From: Tateyamaria sp. syn59
GTDB taxonomy: Bacteria > Pseudomonadota > Alphaproteobacteria > Rhodobacterales > Rhodobacteraceae
Assembly: GCF_007995245.1 (NCBI RefSeq)
Contig: NZ_VCBA01000001.1
Span: 387,730-451,729, forward strand
Direction: 5' to 3'
DNA length: 64,000 nt
Part shown: positions 54,680 to 63,734 of the stretch, piece by piece
How positions within the stretch are numbered: the stretch's first letter is position 1
Layout: the number at the start of each line of letters is the position of its first letter
The notes under the pieces: model-generated
Databases searched by the model: none
Told to the model about the DNA's origin: nothing
What the model saw: the letters and a program-made list of their open reading frames with translations, nothing else
Made by a program: the position numbers and the translations under genes

Positions 54680-55581
54680 TGATCCAGCACCAGCTGTGTC
54701 AGTCGTTCGTCTACCACATGCGTATAAATCTCGGTCGTGGCGACATCTGCGTGACCCAGCATCGTCTGGATCGCCCGCAGGTCAGCGCCGCCCGCCAACA
54801 GATGCGTGGCAAATGCGTGGCGCAGAGTGTGGGGTGTCACCTTGCCCGGATCGACACCGCCATGGACGGCGAGCGACTTGATGCGTGCATAGAACCAGTG
54901 CCGGGTTAGAAAGCCGGAGGCGCCGCGCGACGGGAACAGAAAGCGTGAAGGCGGGGCGCCTTCCGCTTCGACCATCTCGCGCCGTGCATCGCGGCATTTG
55001 AGCCAGGCGGCAAGCGCTGCACGCGCCGACGGAGAAAGCGGGACCATACGCTCCTTGCCGCCCTTGCCGAGGATCAGCAGCATTTGCGGATCCCCGCGGG
55101 CGGAAGATGCAGGCAGGCTGACCAGCTCGCTGACGCGCATGCCGGTGGCATATAGCAATTCCATCAGGCAGGTGTCACGCAGCCGGTCGTGATCGCCGCG
55201 CCCGAAGGTGCGTGCGGACAGCAGCAAGCGGTCAACCTCCTCCTCGTCCAGCGTTTTGGGCAGGCGTTTGTCCTGGCCCGGGCTGGCGATCTGGATGGCA
55301 GGGTTATCGGCGCGCCAACCTTCCTCGAACGCAAAACGGTAAAGCTGCTTGATGGCGGACAGGCGCCGCGCGCGGGTGGATTTGGCCAGCCCCTGTGCAT
55401 CGCAATGGATCAGGTAGGCTTTGATTTGGGTCGTATCTGCAGTTTCAAAGTCCGCGTCCTGCCCGGCCAGCCACGCATCCGCGTCCTTGAGGTCGCGGCC
55501 ATAGGCCAAGAGCGTATTGCGCGCGGCCCCAAGTTCGGCCGCTTGGGCGTCGAGGAAAGTCGAGATCCAACGGTGGCTCAT
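54619..55581 (-). CDS. xerD: Tyrosine recombinase XerD
   Basis: This 320-residue recombinase resolves chromosome dimers at dif with XerC. It has the SAM-like N-terminal domain and the catalytic residues Arg in TGMRVSEL, His-x-x-Arg in TPHTLRHAFATHLL, His in LGHADVATT and Tyr in TEIYTHV. No phage or integron genes are near, so it is a housekeeping XerD. It is followed by an overlap with the convergent phosphoesterase gene. Confidence 0.95.
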   Translation of the reverse strand: MSHRWISTFLDAQAAELGAARNTLLAYGRDLKDADAWLAGQDADFETADTTQIKAYLIHCDAQGLAKSTRARRLSAIKQLYRFAFEEGWRADNPAIQIASPGQDKRLPKTLDEEEVDRLLLSARTFGRGDHDRLRDTCLMELLYATGMRVSELVSLPASSARGDPQMLLILGKGGKERMVPLSPSARAALAAWLKCRDARREMVEAEGAPPSRFLFPSRGASGFLTRHWFYARIKSLAVHGGVDPGKVTPHTLRHAFATHLLAGGADLRAIQTMLGHADVATTEIYTHVVDERLTQLVLDHHPLAKDKRKSGGRTSSDGQ

Positions 55582-57116
55582 CCCGCGCCTCGCAGCAAAA
55601 GGACCTGCAGGGCGGTGCGTCTGGCAACATCCTCCAGCCCAAGCGCGCGCAAGGTGGCAAGCCCGGTCGTCAGCCGCGCGACGTCGCCGCCCGCACCGCC
55701 GTGGGTTAATGTGATTGCGTTTGCCAGCGCCAGGCCAAGTTCACCGGCCTGTGCCGCGGCTACAATCCCTGCGTCAGGCGGTGCGTCGCGAAACGCGGCG
55801 AGAACAGCGCCCTGAACCCCGTCGGCGGTCAGGTTGGTTGGCACCTCACCCGTCGCGATGGCAATGGGGACCGGGCGATCCATTGCGCGCGCCGGGAATT
55901 GCGTTAGCGCCGTTTCATAGGCGGGTGACAGCAGCACCACATCAAATGCCAGATCGGCGGTCGGCCCGCTCAGAACGAGTTTGGTCAGATCCTCGGCAAA
56001 CATGCTGGCAAAGACCGTCTGCAAGCCGATCTCACCCATCGCGCGCCAGGCGGCGGGCAAGGTTTTGGATACAGCCGCAGGGCTGCCCGTGCGCAATGCC
56101 GTTTCAAAGCGCTGGACCGCAGCCACCCGGTCCCAGACGCCGCCCGATGCCGCAGGTTGGCGCTGTGTGTACAACCCGAGGAGGCGATTGTCGCCAAGCG
56201 CACCGCGTTGCGCCAGCCGCTCGGCGGCTTCAAGTTGCGCCTTCCAACCTGCATTGGCCGACAGGTCTGCATTGGCATAGACAAGCGGCCAGGTGCGTGT
56301 CGGGATCGGCGTGCCGATCGCTTCGAACAGGCGGAAGGTCAGGGGATCCGGGGTCGCGGGGACAGGCAGGGGCGGCTCGCCCTCAAAGAGTTCTGGGTCT
56401 AGGAACCGCTCAAGTGCGGCGGCCTGATCTTCGGGTACGAGGTCCAGAACCCGCGCTGTGCCGAGGACAAGGGCGGCATCCTCCCAGTTTCCTGCACGCG
56501 CATTGCAAAACACCTCGTCCCCCTTGCCCGGAGACAGCTTGGGAGTGGCGAGGATTAACCTACAGGCTGTGCTGGGATCACCGGACACCAGCGACAGGTC
56601 CATATAGCGCTCAAGATGTCCGGCGCGCTTGTCGATGGCAGTTTGTTCCAGAAGCGCCAGCGCCGGGTCGAGCGCGCCGATTTTTGTCAGCGCATCCACG
56701 CGGGCGAGGTCAAAGCGCGACGCATCCCCCTGCGGCGGGTTCGCCTCCGCCAAAAGCAGGGTCAGGATCAGGTTTTGAAGCGCGGGCAGGGGCGCGTCGG
56801 GCAGCGCGCCGACGGCCCGCGTCAGGGTGGCCGCATCGGTCGATTGCCACAGCGTATCGGGCAGGCCCGTCACGTTCGACGGGGCCAGCCCAACCCGTTG
56901 GGCGGCGTCCGTTTGCAGGGGCTGCACAGTGACCTGGGGCACTGCGCCACTGGCTGCGATGTCTGGTTCGGGCGGGGCTGGCAGGGCCGCGTCGATAGCG
57001 CCTTGGGTGTCCAGCCAGTCGATCACGCTAAGTGGTGCCGTGGCCTCGCCCTGCGCGCCAAGTGTCGTGCCCGCGCAGACCAGCGCGGCAATCAGAGGGG
57101 CAAGACTATTCCGCAT
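55578..57116 (-). CDS. Conserved exported hypothetical protein
   Basis: This 512-residue protein has an N-terminal signal sequence (MRNSLAPLIAALVCAGTTLG) and an Ala/Leu-rich helical body with no known catalytic motif; the helical repeats resemble a TPR-like solenoid. It overlaps xerD by four bases and the small membrane gene upstream, so they form one transcript. Its position near xerD and aroK suggests a conserved block, but the function is not known. Confidence 0.75.
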   Translation of the reverse strand: MRNSLAPLIAALVCAGTTLGAQGEATAPLSVIDWLDTQGAIDAALPAPPEPDIAASGAVPQVTVQPLQTDAAQRVGLAPSNVTGLPDTLWQSTDAATLTRAVGALPDAPLPALQNLILTLLLAEANPPQGDASRFDLARVDALTKIGALDPALALLEQTAIDKRAGHLERYMDLSLVSGDPSTACRLILATPKLSPGKGDEVFCNARAGNWEDAALVLGTARVLDLVPEDQAAALERFLDPELFEGEPPLPVPATPDPLTFRLFEAIGTPIPTRTWPLVYANADLSANAGWKAQLEAAERLAQRGALGDNRLLGLYTQRQPAASGGVWDRVAAVQRFETALRTGSPAAVSKTLPAAWRAMGEIGLQTVFASMFAEDLTKLVLSGPTADLAFDVVLLSPAYETALTQFPARAMDRPVPIAIATGEVPTNLTADGVQGAVLAAFRDAPPDAGIVAAAQAGELGLALANAITLTHGGAGGDVARLTTGLATLRALGLEDVARRTALQVLLLRGAG

Positions 57117-57255
57117 CCAATGTCACAGGCGTGCGCACTTCATCCTGGGGCGGCGAAAAGTTGGCGCCGAAATACTCTCCGACATAGGCATAGCCCACAA
57201 GCCCGACAAATCCGATGATCGCGAGAAAGATCAACAGCTTGAATAGACGGATCAT
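57106..57255 (-). CDS. Small membrane protein, 49 residues
   Basis: This short gene encodes one membrane helix (LFKLLIFLAIIGFVGLVGYA) followed by an acidic soluble tail ending VTLDAE. GGGGCAGG precedes the ATG. Its 3' end overlaps the start of the 512-residue exported protein by 11 bases, which suggests translational coupling. It is divergent from aroK. The function is unknown. Confidence 0.7.
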   Translation of the reverse strand: MIRLFKLLIFLAIIGFVGLVGYAYVGEYFGANFSPPQDEVRTPVTLDAE

Positions 57256-57348
57256 GTGTTTGCCTGCCCCAGAAGTCTTGGTTGTGTTTCTTAGTTTTGC
57301 CCAAAGCATATATGGCCTTTTTTGCAAAATCACGTCATTGACAGCGAT

Positions 57349-57936
57349 ATGAGCGAAATTCAGCAGGACAGTGTGGTCGGGGCGACCTACCGACTGAAGA
57401 AAACCGTCGTGATGGTCGGCATGATGGGTGCGGGCAAGACCGCTGTCGGGCGTGCACTGGCCTTGCGCCTTAATGTGCCGTTTCTGGACAGCGACGCAGA
57501 GATTGAGACGGCGGCGAACATGACTGTTCCCGAAATCTTCGAACGCGATGGCGAGCCGTTCTTTCGCCGTAAGGAAACGCAGGTCATCTCGCGGCTTCTG
57601 GACGAGGAACGTGGCATCCTGTCGACGGGCGGCGGTGCCTTTCTGGCCCAGGAAAACCGGGCCAACATCACCGCGCGCGGGGTGTCGGTGTGGCTGAACG
57701 CGGATCTTGATCTGCTGTGGCAGCGGGTGCGCCACAAGGACACGCGCCCCTTGCTGCGCACCTCTGATCCTCGGGCCACTCTGGCGGAGATCTATGCCGC
57801 GCGCGTGCCGCTTTATGCGCTGGCCGACGTTACCGTGCGGTCTGAGGCGGAGAAGAGCATCGAACAGATGGTTGACAGGGTCGTCGGCACCCTTTTGACG
57901 GAACGCCCGGACGTGTTGGAGATGATGAATGCGTGA
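57349..57936 (+). CDS. aroK: Shikimate kinase
   Basis: This 195-residue enzyme phosphorylates shikimate. The Walker A motif is MVGMMGAGKTAVGRAL, the shikimate-binding residues lie in FLDSDAEIE and FFRRKE, and GGGAF follows. The ATG at 57349 was preferred to an in-frame TTG 27 bases upstream. Its end overlaps aroB by eight bases, a typical aroK-aroB operon for aromatic amino acid synthesis. Confidence 0.95.
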   Translation: MSEIQQDSVVGATYRLKKTVVMVGMMGAGKTAVGRALALRLNVPFLDSDAEIETAANMTVPEIFERDGEPFFRRKETQVISRLLDEERGILSTGGGAFLAQENRANITARGVSVWLNADLDLLWQRVRHKDTRPLLRTSDPRATLAEIYAARVPLYALADVTVRSEAEKSIEQMVDRVVGTLLTERPDVLEMMNA

Positions 57937-59041
57937 AACCGTGCATGTGCCCCTGGGCACGCGGGCCTATGACGTTGTGATCGGGCCGGGCCTGATGGCC
58001 GAGGCGGGCACGTTCATCGCGCCCATGCTGCCCCGCCCCCGCGTCGCTGTCGTGACGGAGAGCCGTGTGGCCGCTTTGCATCTTGCGGCCCTTGAACGGG
58101 GACTGTCGGCTGCTGGCATCGACTGTGTCGCGCTGGAACTGCCACCGGGCGAGAGCACCAAAAGCTGGACATATCTGTCGCAAGTGACGGAATGGCTGCT
58201 GGACCAGAAGATCGAGCGCCGTGACGTGGTGGTGGCCTTGGGCGGCGGCGTCATTGGTGATCTGGTCGGCTTTGCCTGCGCCATCCTGCGCCGTGGTGTG
58301 CGGTTTGTTCAGCTGCCCACGTCACTTCTTGCGCAGGTTGATAGTTCGGTCGGCGGCAAGACCGGGATCAACACCGCGCAGGGCAAGAACCTGGCGGGCG
58401 CCTTTCACCAACCGAGTCTTGTTCTGGCAGATACGGACATGCTGGCCTCGCTCGCCCCGCGCGATTTTCTGGCTGGCTACGGCGAAGTGATGAAATACGG
58501 CTTGCTTGGCGACGCCGCGTTCTTTTCCTGGCTTGAAGATAACGCCCCCGCAATGGCTGCGGGCGACGTTGGCATGCGCGTTTCAGCCGTCAAACGGTCG
58601 GTCGAGATGAAGGCCGACATCGTGACCCGTGACGAAACAGAGCAGGGAGATCGCGCGCTTCTGAACCTGGGCCACACATTCTGCCACGCGCTCGAAGCGG
58701 CGACCGGCTATTCCCAGCGGCTGCTGCACGGCGAAGGCGTCGCTATTGGCTGCGGCCTCGCCTTCGAACTCTCCGCCCGGCTGGGCCTGTGCAGTCAGGA
58801 AGACCCGAGCCGGGTGCGGGCACATCTCAAGGCGATGGGGCTCAAGACAGACCTCTCTGATGTTCCCGGTGAACTCCCGGATGCGCGCGGGCTATTGGAT
58901 CTGATGGGGCAAGACAAGAAGGTCGTCGCCGGAACGCTCAATTTCATCCTCGCACGGGGGATTGGCGAGGCGTTTGTGACCTCGGATGTGCCGCCAGACA
59001 CCGTGATTGCGGTGCTCGAAGACGCTCTTAGGGCTCGATAA
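57929..59041 (+). CDS. aroB: 3-Dehydroquinate synthase
   Basis: This 370-residue NAD-dependent enzyme makes 3-dehydroquinate in the shikimate pathway. Diagnostic segments are ALGGGVIGDLVGFACA, PTSLLAQVDSSVGGKTGIN and LNLGHTFCHALE. The ATG overlaps the aroK stop. Confidence 0.97.
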   Translation: MRETVHVPLGTRAYDVVIGPGLMAEAGTFIAPMLPRPRVAVVTESRVAALHLAALERGLSAAGIDCVALELPPGESTKSWTYLSQVTEWLLDQKIERRDVVVALGGGVIGDLVGFACAILRRGVRFVQLPTSLLAQVDSSVGGKTGINTAQGKNLAGAFHQPSLVLADTDMLASLAPRDFLAGYGEVMKYGLLGDAAFFSWLEDNAPAMAAGDVGMRVSAVKRSVEMKADIVTRDETEQGDRALLNLGHTFCHALEAATGYSQRLLHGEGVAIGCGLAFELSARLGLCSQEDPSRVRAHLKAMGLKTDLSDVPGELPDARGLLDLMGQDKKVVAGTLNFILARGIGEAFVTSDVPPDTVIAVLEDALRAR

Positions 59042-59064
59042 CAGATGACAGGAGGGACCAGCGG

Positions 59065-59661
59065 ATGACGCCGGAAAGACTGCGTGAAATCTATGGTGAC
59101 GTTCATGAAAGAGCGGCGGCCAAGGTCATCCATGCGTTCGATACACATTGTCGGCAATTCATCGAACACTCCTCATTTCTGATCCTTGCCACTTCGGATG
59201 GCGACGCGCTCGATATCTCGCCCAAAGGTGATCCGGCGGGGTTCGTGACCGTGGAATCCGACACCACGCTGTTGCTGCCGGATCGGCCGGGCAACAATCG
59301 GATCGACAGCCTGATGAACATTCTCGCCCACCCGAAAGTGGCGCTGCTGTTCCTGATCCCGACAGTGGACGAAACCCTGCGCGTGAACGGCACGGCCGAG
59401 ATCAGCGAAGACCCCGCGCTGCGTGAACAGTTTCAGGTGAATGGCCGCAGCCCAAAGACCGTGCTGCGGATCACGGCTGAGGAAATCTACACCCATTGCG
59501 GCAAGGCGCCGATGCGAGGCGGTCTGTGGAAGCCCGACGGTTGGCCGTCGCAGCGGCCGGTTGCCACTCTATTGGATATGTTACGCGATCACACCGCGAT
59601 ACCGCAGGAGCGGACAGGGCAGGACGCGGTCGATAAGCTCTATCGCGATACGCTTTACTGA
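59065..59661 (+). CDS. Pyridoxamine 5'-phosphate oxidase-like flavin-binding protein
   Basis: This 198-residue protein has the split-barrel FMN-binding fold of the PPOX family (FLILATSDGDALDISPKGDP, VALLFLIPTVDETLRVNG). It resembles the MSMEG_1061 subgroup rather than PdxH, and its substrate is unknown. It lies 23 bases after aroB, and a bidirectional terminator follows. Confidence 0.9.
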   Translation: MTPERLREIYGDVHERAAAKVIHAFDTHCRQFIEHSSFLILATSDGDALDISPKGDPAGFVTVESDTTLLLPDRPGNNRIDSLMNILAHPKVALLFLIPTVDETLRVNGTAEISEDPALREQFQVNGRSPKTVLRITAEEIYTHCGKAPMRGGLWKPDGWPSQRPVATLLDMLRDHTAIPQERTGQDAVDKLYRDTLY

Positions 59662-59668
59662 TCCAAGA

Positions 59669-59698
59669 AAAAGGCCCTCCGGAATGGGCGGGCCTTTT
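59669..59698. terminator. Bidirectional terminator
   Basis: AAAAGGCCC pairs with GGGCCTTTT (9-bp stem) and the flanking A and T tracts allow termination from both sides: for the aro operon on the plus strand and ssb on the minus strand. Confidence 0.8.
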
Positions 59699-59718
59699 GC
59701 AATCAGATTGTTTGTGGT

Positions 59719-60216
59719 TCAGAATGGAATTTCGTCGTCCAGGTCGCGGCTGGGGGCCGGGCTGGGCTGGCTGCTTCCGCCGCCATAGCCACCGCCTTGA
59801 TCGTCATAGCCCATCTGGCCACCACCACCGCCACCAAAGGAGCCGCCACCGCCGCCGCCTTCGCCGCGGCCATCCAGCATGGTCAGGGTCGAGGTATAGG
59901 GGCGCAGCACCACTTCGGTCGAATAGCGGTCCTGTCCCGATTGATCCTGCCACTTGCGGGTTTCAAGCTGACCTTCGAGGTACACCTTGGATCCTTTGCG
60001 CAGATACTGTTCGGCCACACGCGCCAGCGGTTCCGAGAAAATCGCAACCGAATGCCATTCGGTCCGTTCCTTTCGCTCGCCCGTGTTGCGATCCTTCCAT
60101 GTCTCGGATGTGGCGATGCGCAGGTTGCACACCTTGCCACCGTTCTGGAATGTCCGAACCTCGGGGTCGCGCCCCAGATTGCCGATCAAAATGACCTTGT
60201 TGACTGAGCCTGCCAT
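59719..60216 (-). CDS. ssb: Single-stranded DNA-binding protein
   Basis: This 165-residue protein has the SSB OB-fold ([20 protein letters not shown]), a Gly-rich linker, and the acidic tip DDEIPF that contacts partner proteins. AAAGGGAAAAG precedes the ATG at 60216. It acts in replication, repair and recombination. Confidence 0.97.
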   Translation of the reverse strand: MAGSVNKVILIGNLGRDPEVRTFQNGGKVCNLRIATSETWKDRNTGERKERTEWHSVAIFSEPLARVAEQYLRKGSKVYLEGQLETRKWQDQSGQDRYSTEVVLRPYTSTLTMLDGRGEGGGGGGSFGGGGGGQMGYDDQGGGYGGGSSQPSPAPSRDLDDEIPF

Positions 60217-60383
60217 GTCTTTTCCCTTTGTCCCGTGCCGGGCTGATTCCACGCCTCGGCCTTGCGTTCTGGCTAGACTACACATGGTTAACGCAGACTT
60301 AAATCTCAGAGGTGGCAAAGGTGTGAAAAACCCGTATATTGCGCGCAAAGAAACGGTGGCAGTGTACGAACTGGGGGACGGTC

Positions 60384-60974
60384 ATGATGCGGGCACTCTG
60401 GGCTGGGGCGATAGTCGCCGCCTTCGTTGCAGATGCGGGCATGGCACAAAGCGTGTCGTCGAAAAGCCGGAATAGCCTGTTCAAGTCTCAGACCAAGGTC
60501 CTCGACACGCGCGCGGCCAAACAATACTCCAACTCGGTTCGCTTGCAGCCGCGCAAGGTCGTCACGCCGACCAAATGGGACACCGAGACGCGCAAGTTCA
60601 ACGGCAAGTATCGGGGCCCGTACCTGAACATGGCTCGCGATGCGGCCCGCCGCCACGGCGTGCCTGAAGATCTGTTTCTGCGCCTTGTACAACAGGAAAG
60701 CGGCTGGAATTCCAAGGCCGTGTCGCACAAGGGCGCCTACGGTTTGGCGCAGCTGATGCCCGCCACAGCCCGCAGCCTCGGCGTTGACCGCGAGGACCCT
60801 GCACAGAACCTCGATGGCGGTGCGCGCTATCTCAAGGAACAGTACCGCACATTCGGCAGCTGGCGTCTGGCGCTTGCCGCCTACAACGCCGGTCCGGGCG
60901 CGGTGAAGAAGTACAACGGCGTGCCGCCATTCCGCGAGACACGCAATTACGTCAAGGTGATCTGGGGCAGCTGA
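60384..60974 (+). CDS. Lytic transglycosylase (SLT domain)
   Basis: This 196-residue exported protein has a signal peptide ([20 protein letters not shown]) and a soluble lytic transglycosylase domain. The catalytic Glu is in [20 protein letters not shown], with [10 protein letters not shown] and [13 protein letters not shown] following. It cleaves peptidoglycan to anhydromuropeptides. The ATG at 60384 follows GGGGGACG. Confidence 0.88.
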   Translation: MMRALWAGAIVAAFVADAGMAQSVSSKSRNSLFKSQTKVLDTRAAKQYSNSVRLQPRKVVTPTKWDTETRKFNGKYRGPYLNMARDAARRHGVPEDLFLRLVQQESGWNSKAVSHKGAYGLAQLMPATARSLGVDREDPAQNLDGGARYLKEQYRTFGSWRLALAAYNAGPGAVKKYNGVPPFRETRNYVKVIWGS

Positions 60975-61066
60975 CCGATCGCTGCCGCGCCTTGGCGCCA
61001 GTTTCGCCATAAACCTGCCATGTCGCTTGCCTAACCCGTTAGACGAGAAGCAAAACGGGGGCGGGC

Positions 61067-61552
61067 ATGAAGCCGGGACAATCCACTTTCGACGAACGGT
61101 TGGCACGGATCAACAAGGGGCGCACCCTGAACGCGGCGGATGTCGTTGTGGCCAAGCCCCGGATGATCCACCATAGCCCCTCGGCACGGCGCCTCCATCT
61201 CGACATGCTGGCGGCAGGCGGTATCGCAGGGGCCATCGCCGGAACGCTCTTTGCGGCGAATATTGGCTTTTTGTTTCTGATCGCGCTCGACCACCTGACC
61301 CTCTACGAGCTGGTCGCGGCCGACAACGTGATGGCCGCCTACATGGCCGCAGTTCTGATCGGACCGCTTGGCTTCCTCTGGACACTCATCCTGTCGCGCA
61401 CGGCCAAAAGGGCTTGGCAGTTCTGGAGCGCGTATTGCATCGGCACCTTGGCCACCAACGCAACCGATCTGCGCTACTGGGCGGACACCACAGCGATCCC
61501 TGCATTCTGGCAGTTTATGGAGAATTACGTTGCCGCTGCAGATGCGCTCTGA
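61067..61552 (+). CDS. Hypothetical membrane protein
   Basis: This 161-residue protein has a soluble N-terminus (residues 1-45) and two membrane helices (LAAGGIAGAIAGTLFAANIG and on to residue 73, then YMAAVLIGPLGFLWTLIL). No family was recognised. It ends one base before the stop of the convergent ABC transporter gene. Confidence 0.65.
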   Translation: MKPGQSTFDERLARINKGRTLNAADVVVAKPRMIHHSPSARRLHLDMLAAGGIAGAIAGTLFAANIGFLFLIALDHLTLYELVAADNVMAAYMAAVLIGPLGFLWTLILSRTAKRAWQFWSAYCIGTLATNATDLRYWADTTAIPAFWQFMENYVAAADAL

Positions 61553-63640
61553 TCATTCCGCTGCAACTTTGATTACCGGTTCCATACGCTCAAGGATGTC
61601 GTCGGCGAGGTGGCACTTCACCTGATGTCCCTCGGCTAGATGGCGCACGGGCGGAACCTCTTTCTCGCAAAGACCGCCGGGCACATCCGACTTCCAACGG
61701 CACCGCGTCTGGAACGGGCAGCCGGATGGTGGGTTCATAGCTGACGGAATGTCGCCCTCAAGCACGATATGCTGTTTTTCGACTGATGTGTCCGCGATAG
61801 GCACCGCAGACAACAGGGCTTCCGTATACGGGTGGTAAGGCGGGGCAAAGACCTGTTCGGTCGACCCAAGCTCCACCACGTGGCCCAGATACATCACCAT
61901 TACACGGTCGCTGAGATAGCGGACGATGGACAGGTCGTGGCTGATGAACAGGAGTGTCGTCTTCTGCTCACGCTGGATCTCCATCAGCAGGTCGGTTACG
62001 GCCGCCTGTACCGACACGTCGAGGGCGGAGACCGGTTCGTCCGCCACCACGATCCGCGCATCCCCGGCAAAGGCTCGGGCAATTCCCACGCGCTGTTTCT
62101 GACCGCCCGACAGTTGCCGCGGCATCCGTTCTGCAAAGGCGCGGGGCAGTTTCACCAGATCCAGAAGTTCCAGCATCCGCTGTTGCCGCTCGGCTTCATT
62201 CTTGCCGACCTTGAAAATCTCAAGCGCGCGAATGATCTGGCGGCCCACGGTCATGGACGGGTTCAGCGTGTCAAAGGGGTTCTGGAACACCATCTGCACA
62301 TCGGCCACCGTCTGCGTATCGCGGTCCTCAATCGGCACATCCTGAATGGCCTTGTTGCCGATGGTGATCGACCCTTCGGTCGCGGTTTCAAGCCCCATCA
62401 GCACCTTGGCAAAAGTTGACTTCCCGCACCCGGATTCACCCACGATGGCCAGCGTTTCGGATTCCCGCGCCTCAAAGCTCAGCGTCTCGTTCGCCTTCAC
62501 GACCTTCTTCTCGCCGGATGAGAAAAGGGCAGAGGCAGCCACCTCGTAATACTTCTTGAGCTTGTCCATCTTCAGGACGACGTCACCCACTTCGCCCTTC
62601 TCCTTCTGTTCGCCCACGGTCAGCGGGGCGTTCCAGTCGATCTCCTTGAACTTCAGGCAGCGCGTTTCGTGGCTGCCATCGTCATTGGCGGGGAACATCG
62701 GGATCGGCTTGTTCTCATTGCATAGGCCCTCCTCGAAATAGTCGCAGCGCGGGCCGAAATTGCAGCCGGGCGGGCGTTCGTGGGGCAGGGGGAAGTTGCC
62801 GGGGATCGCCACCAGGGGCCGCGCATTCTTGTCCGCGCCGGGCAGAGGGATCGAACGGAACAGCGCCTGAGTGTAAGGGTGCCGCATCTCGTCAAACACC
62901 TGCTTGATCGAGCCACGCTCGACCGCTTCACCCGAGTACATCACGCAAATTCGGTCGCAGGTTTCGAGCACAAGGCCAAGGTTGTGGCTAATGAACAGCA
63001 TCGAGGTGCCGTATTTCTTGCCCAGATCCTTCACCAGTTCGACCACGGCCGCCTCGACGGTCACGTCAAGCGCCGTGGTCGGCTCATCGAGGATCAAAAG
63101 CGACGGCTCGGACATGAGCGCCATGGCGATCACGATGCGCTGCTGCTGACCGCCCGAAAGCTGATGGGGAAAGCTGTTCAGGATGCGCTTGGGGTCGGGT
63201 AGCTTCACGTCCGTAACCACCTGCAAGGCACGGTCGTAGGCGTCCTTTTCGCTCATGCCCTGATGGATCATCGGCACTTCCATCAACTGCTTGCCGATCT
63301 TCATGGCGGGGTTCAGGGACGCCATCGGCTCCTGATAGATCATGGCAATCTCGGACCCGCGGATGTCGCGCAACTCCTCCATGCTCATCTCACCCAGATC
63401 ACGACCCTTGAACTTGATGGACCCACCCACGATCCGTCCGTTCTTGCCCAGATCCTGCATGACGCCCAAGGCCACAGTGGACTTGCCGCAGCCGGATTCG
63501 CCCACAAGCCCCACGGCCTCACCCGGTTGCACGGTGACCGAAAAGTCCATCACAGCCGGGATCTCCCGCAGCCGCGTGAAGAAGGAAATGCTCAGCTTGT
63601 CGATCTCCAGGATCGGGCCGTCATAGTCCAGTTTCGCCAT
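61553..63640 (-). CDS. Fused dipeptide/oligopeptide ABC transporter ATP-binding protein (DppD-DppF type)
   Basis: This 695-residue protein has two ABC ATPase domains. The first has Walker A GESGCGKST (47-55), the signature LSGGQQQR (161-168) and LLILDEPTTALD; the second repeats the same motifs (GESGCGKST, LSGGQKQR, VVADEPVSALD). Each half ends in the oligopeptide-type extension (GCNFGPRCDY, GCPFQTRCRW). It powers uptake of di- or oligopeptides with the permease gene just upstream. Confidence 0.96.
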   Translation of the reverse strand: MAKLDYDGPILEIDKLSISFFTRLREIPAVMDFSVTVQPGEAVGLVGESGCGKSTVALGVMQDLGKNGRIVGGSIKFKGRDLGEMSMEELRDIRGSEIAMIYQEPMASLNPAMKIGKQLMEVPMIHQGMSEKDAYDRALQVVTDVKLPDPKRILNSFPHQLSGGQQQRIVIAMALMSEPSLLILDEPTTALDVTVEAAVVELVKDLGKKYGTSMLFISHNLGLVLETCDRICVMYSGEAVERGSIKQVFDEMRHPYTQALFRSIPLPGADKNARPLVAIPGNFPLPHERPPGCNFGPRCDYFEEGLCNENKPIPMFPANDDGSHETRCLKFKEIDWNAPLTVGEQKEKGEVGDVVLKMDKLKKYYEVAASALFSSGEKKVVKANETLSFEARESETLAIVGESGCGKSTFAKVLMGLETATEGSITIGNKAIQDVPIEDRDTQTVADVQMVFQNPFDTLNPSMTVGRQIIRALEIFKVGKNEAERQQRMLELLDLVKLPRAFAERMPRQLSGGQKQRVGIARAFAGDARIVVADEPVSALDVSVQAAVTDLLMEIQREQKTTLLFISHDLSIVRYLSDRVMVMYLGHVVELGSTEQVFAPPYHPYTEALLSAVPIADTSVEKQHIVLEGDIPSAMNPPSGCPFQTRCRWKSDVPGGLCEKEVPPVRHLAEGHQVKCHLADDILERMEPVIKVAAE

Positions 63641-63672
63641 TCTATCTCTCCCCGTCAGCCCGTGCCCTTTGG

Positions 63673-63724
63673 GCTTCTTCTGGCCAAAAATACCACGGGG
63701 GACCGGGGGCTGGCCCCCGGTCCC
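63673..63724 (-). repeat. G-rich hairpin element, copy 2
   Basis: On the minus strand, GGACCGGGGG and CCCCCGGTCC form a stem (63700-63723) that contains GGGGGCCAGCCCCC, and TATTTTTGGCCAGAAGAAG follows. It lies between the permease and the ATP-binding genes. The 14-mer is identical to that at 16136-16149. Confidence 0.5.
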
Positions 63725-63734
63725 TCCGCTTCCA

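Noticed and set aside
54619-55581. xerD as part of an integrative element
   Set aside because: No attachment-site duplication, phage or transposon genes are nearby; XerD is a housekeeping gene.
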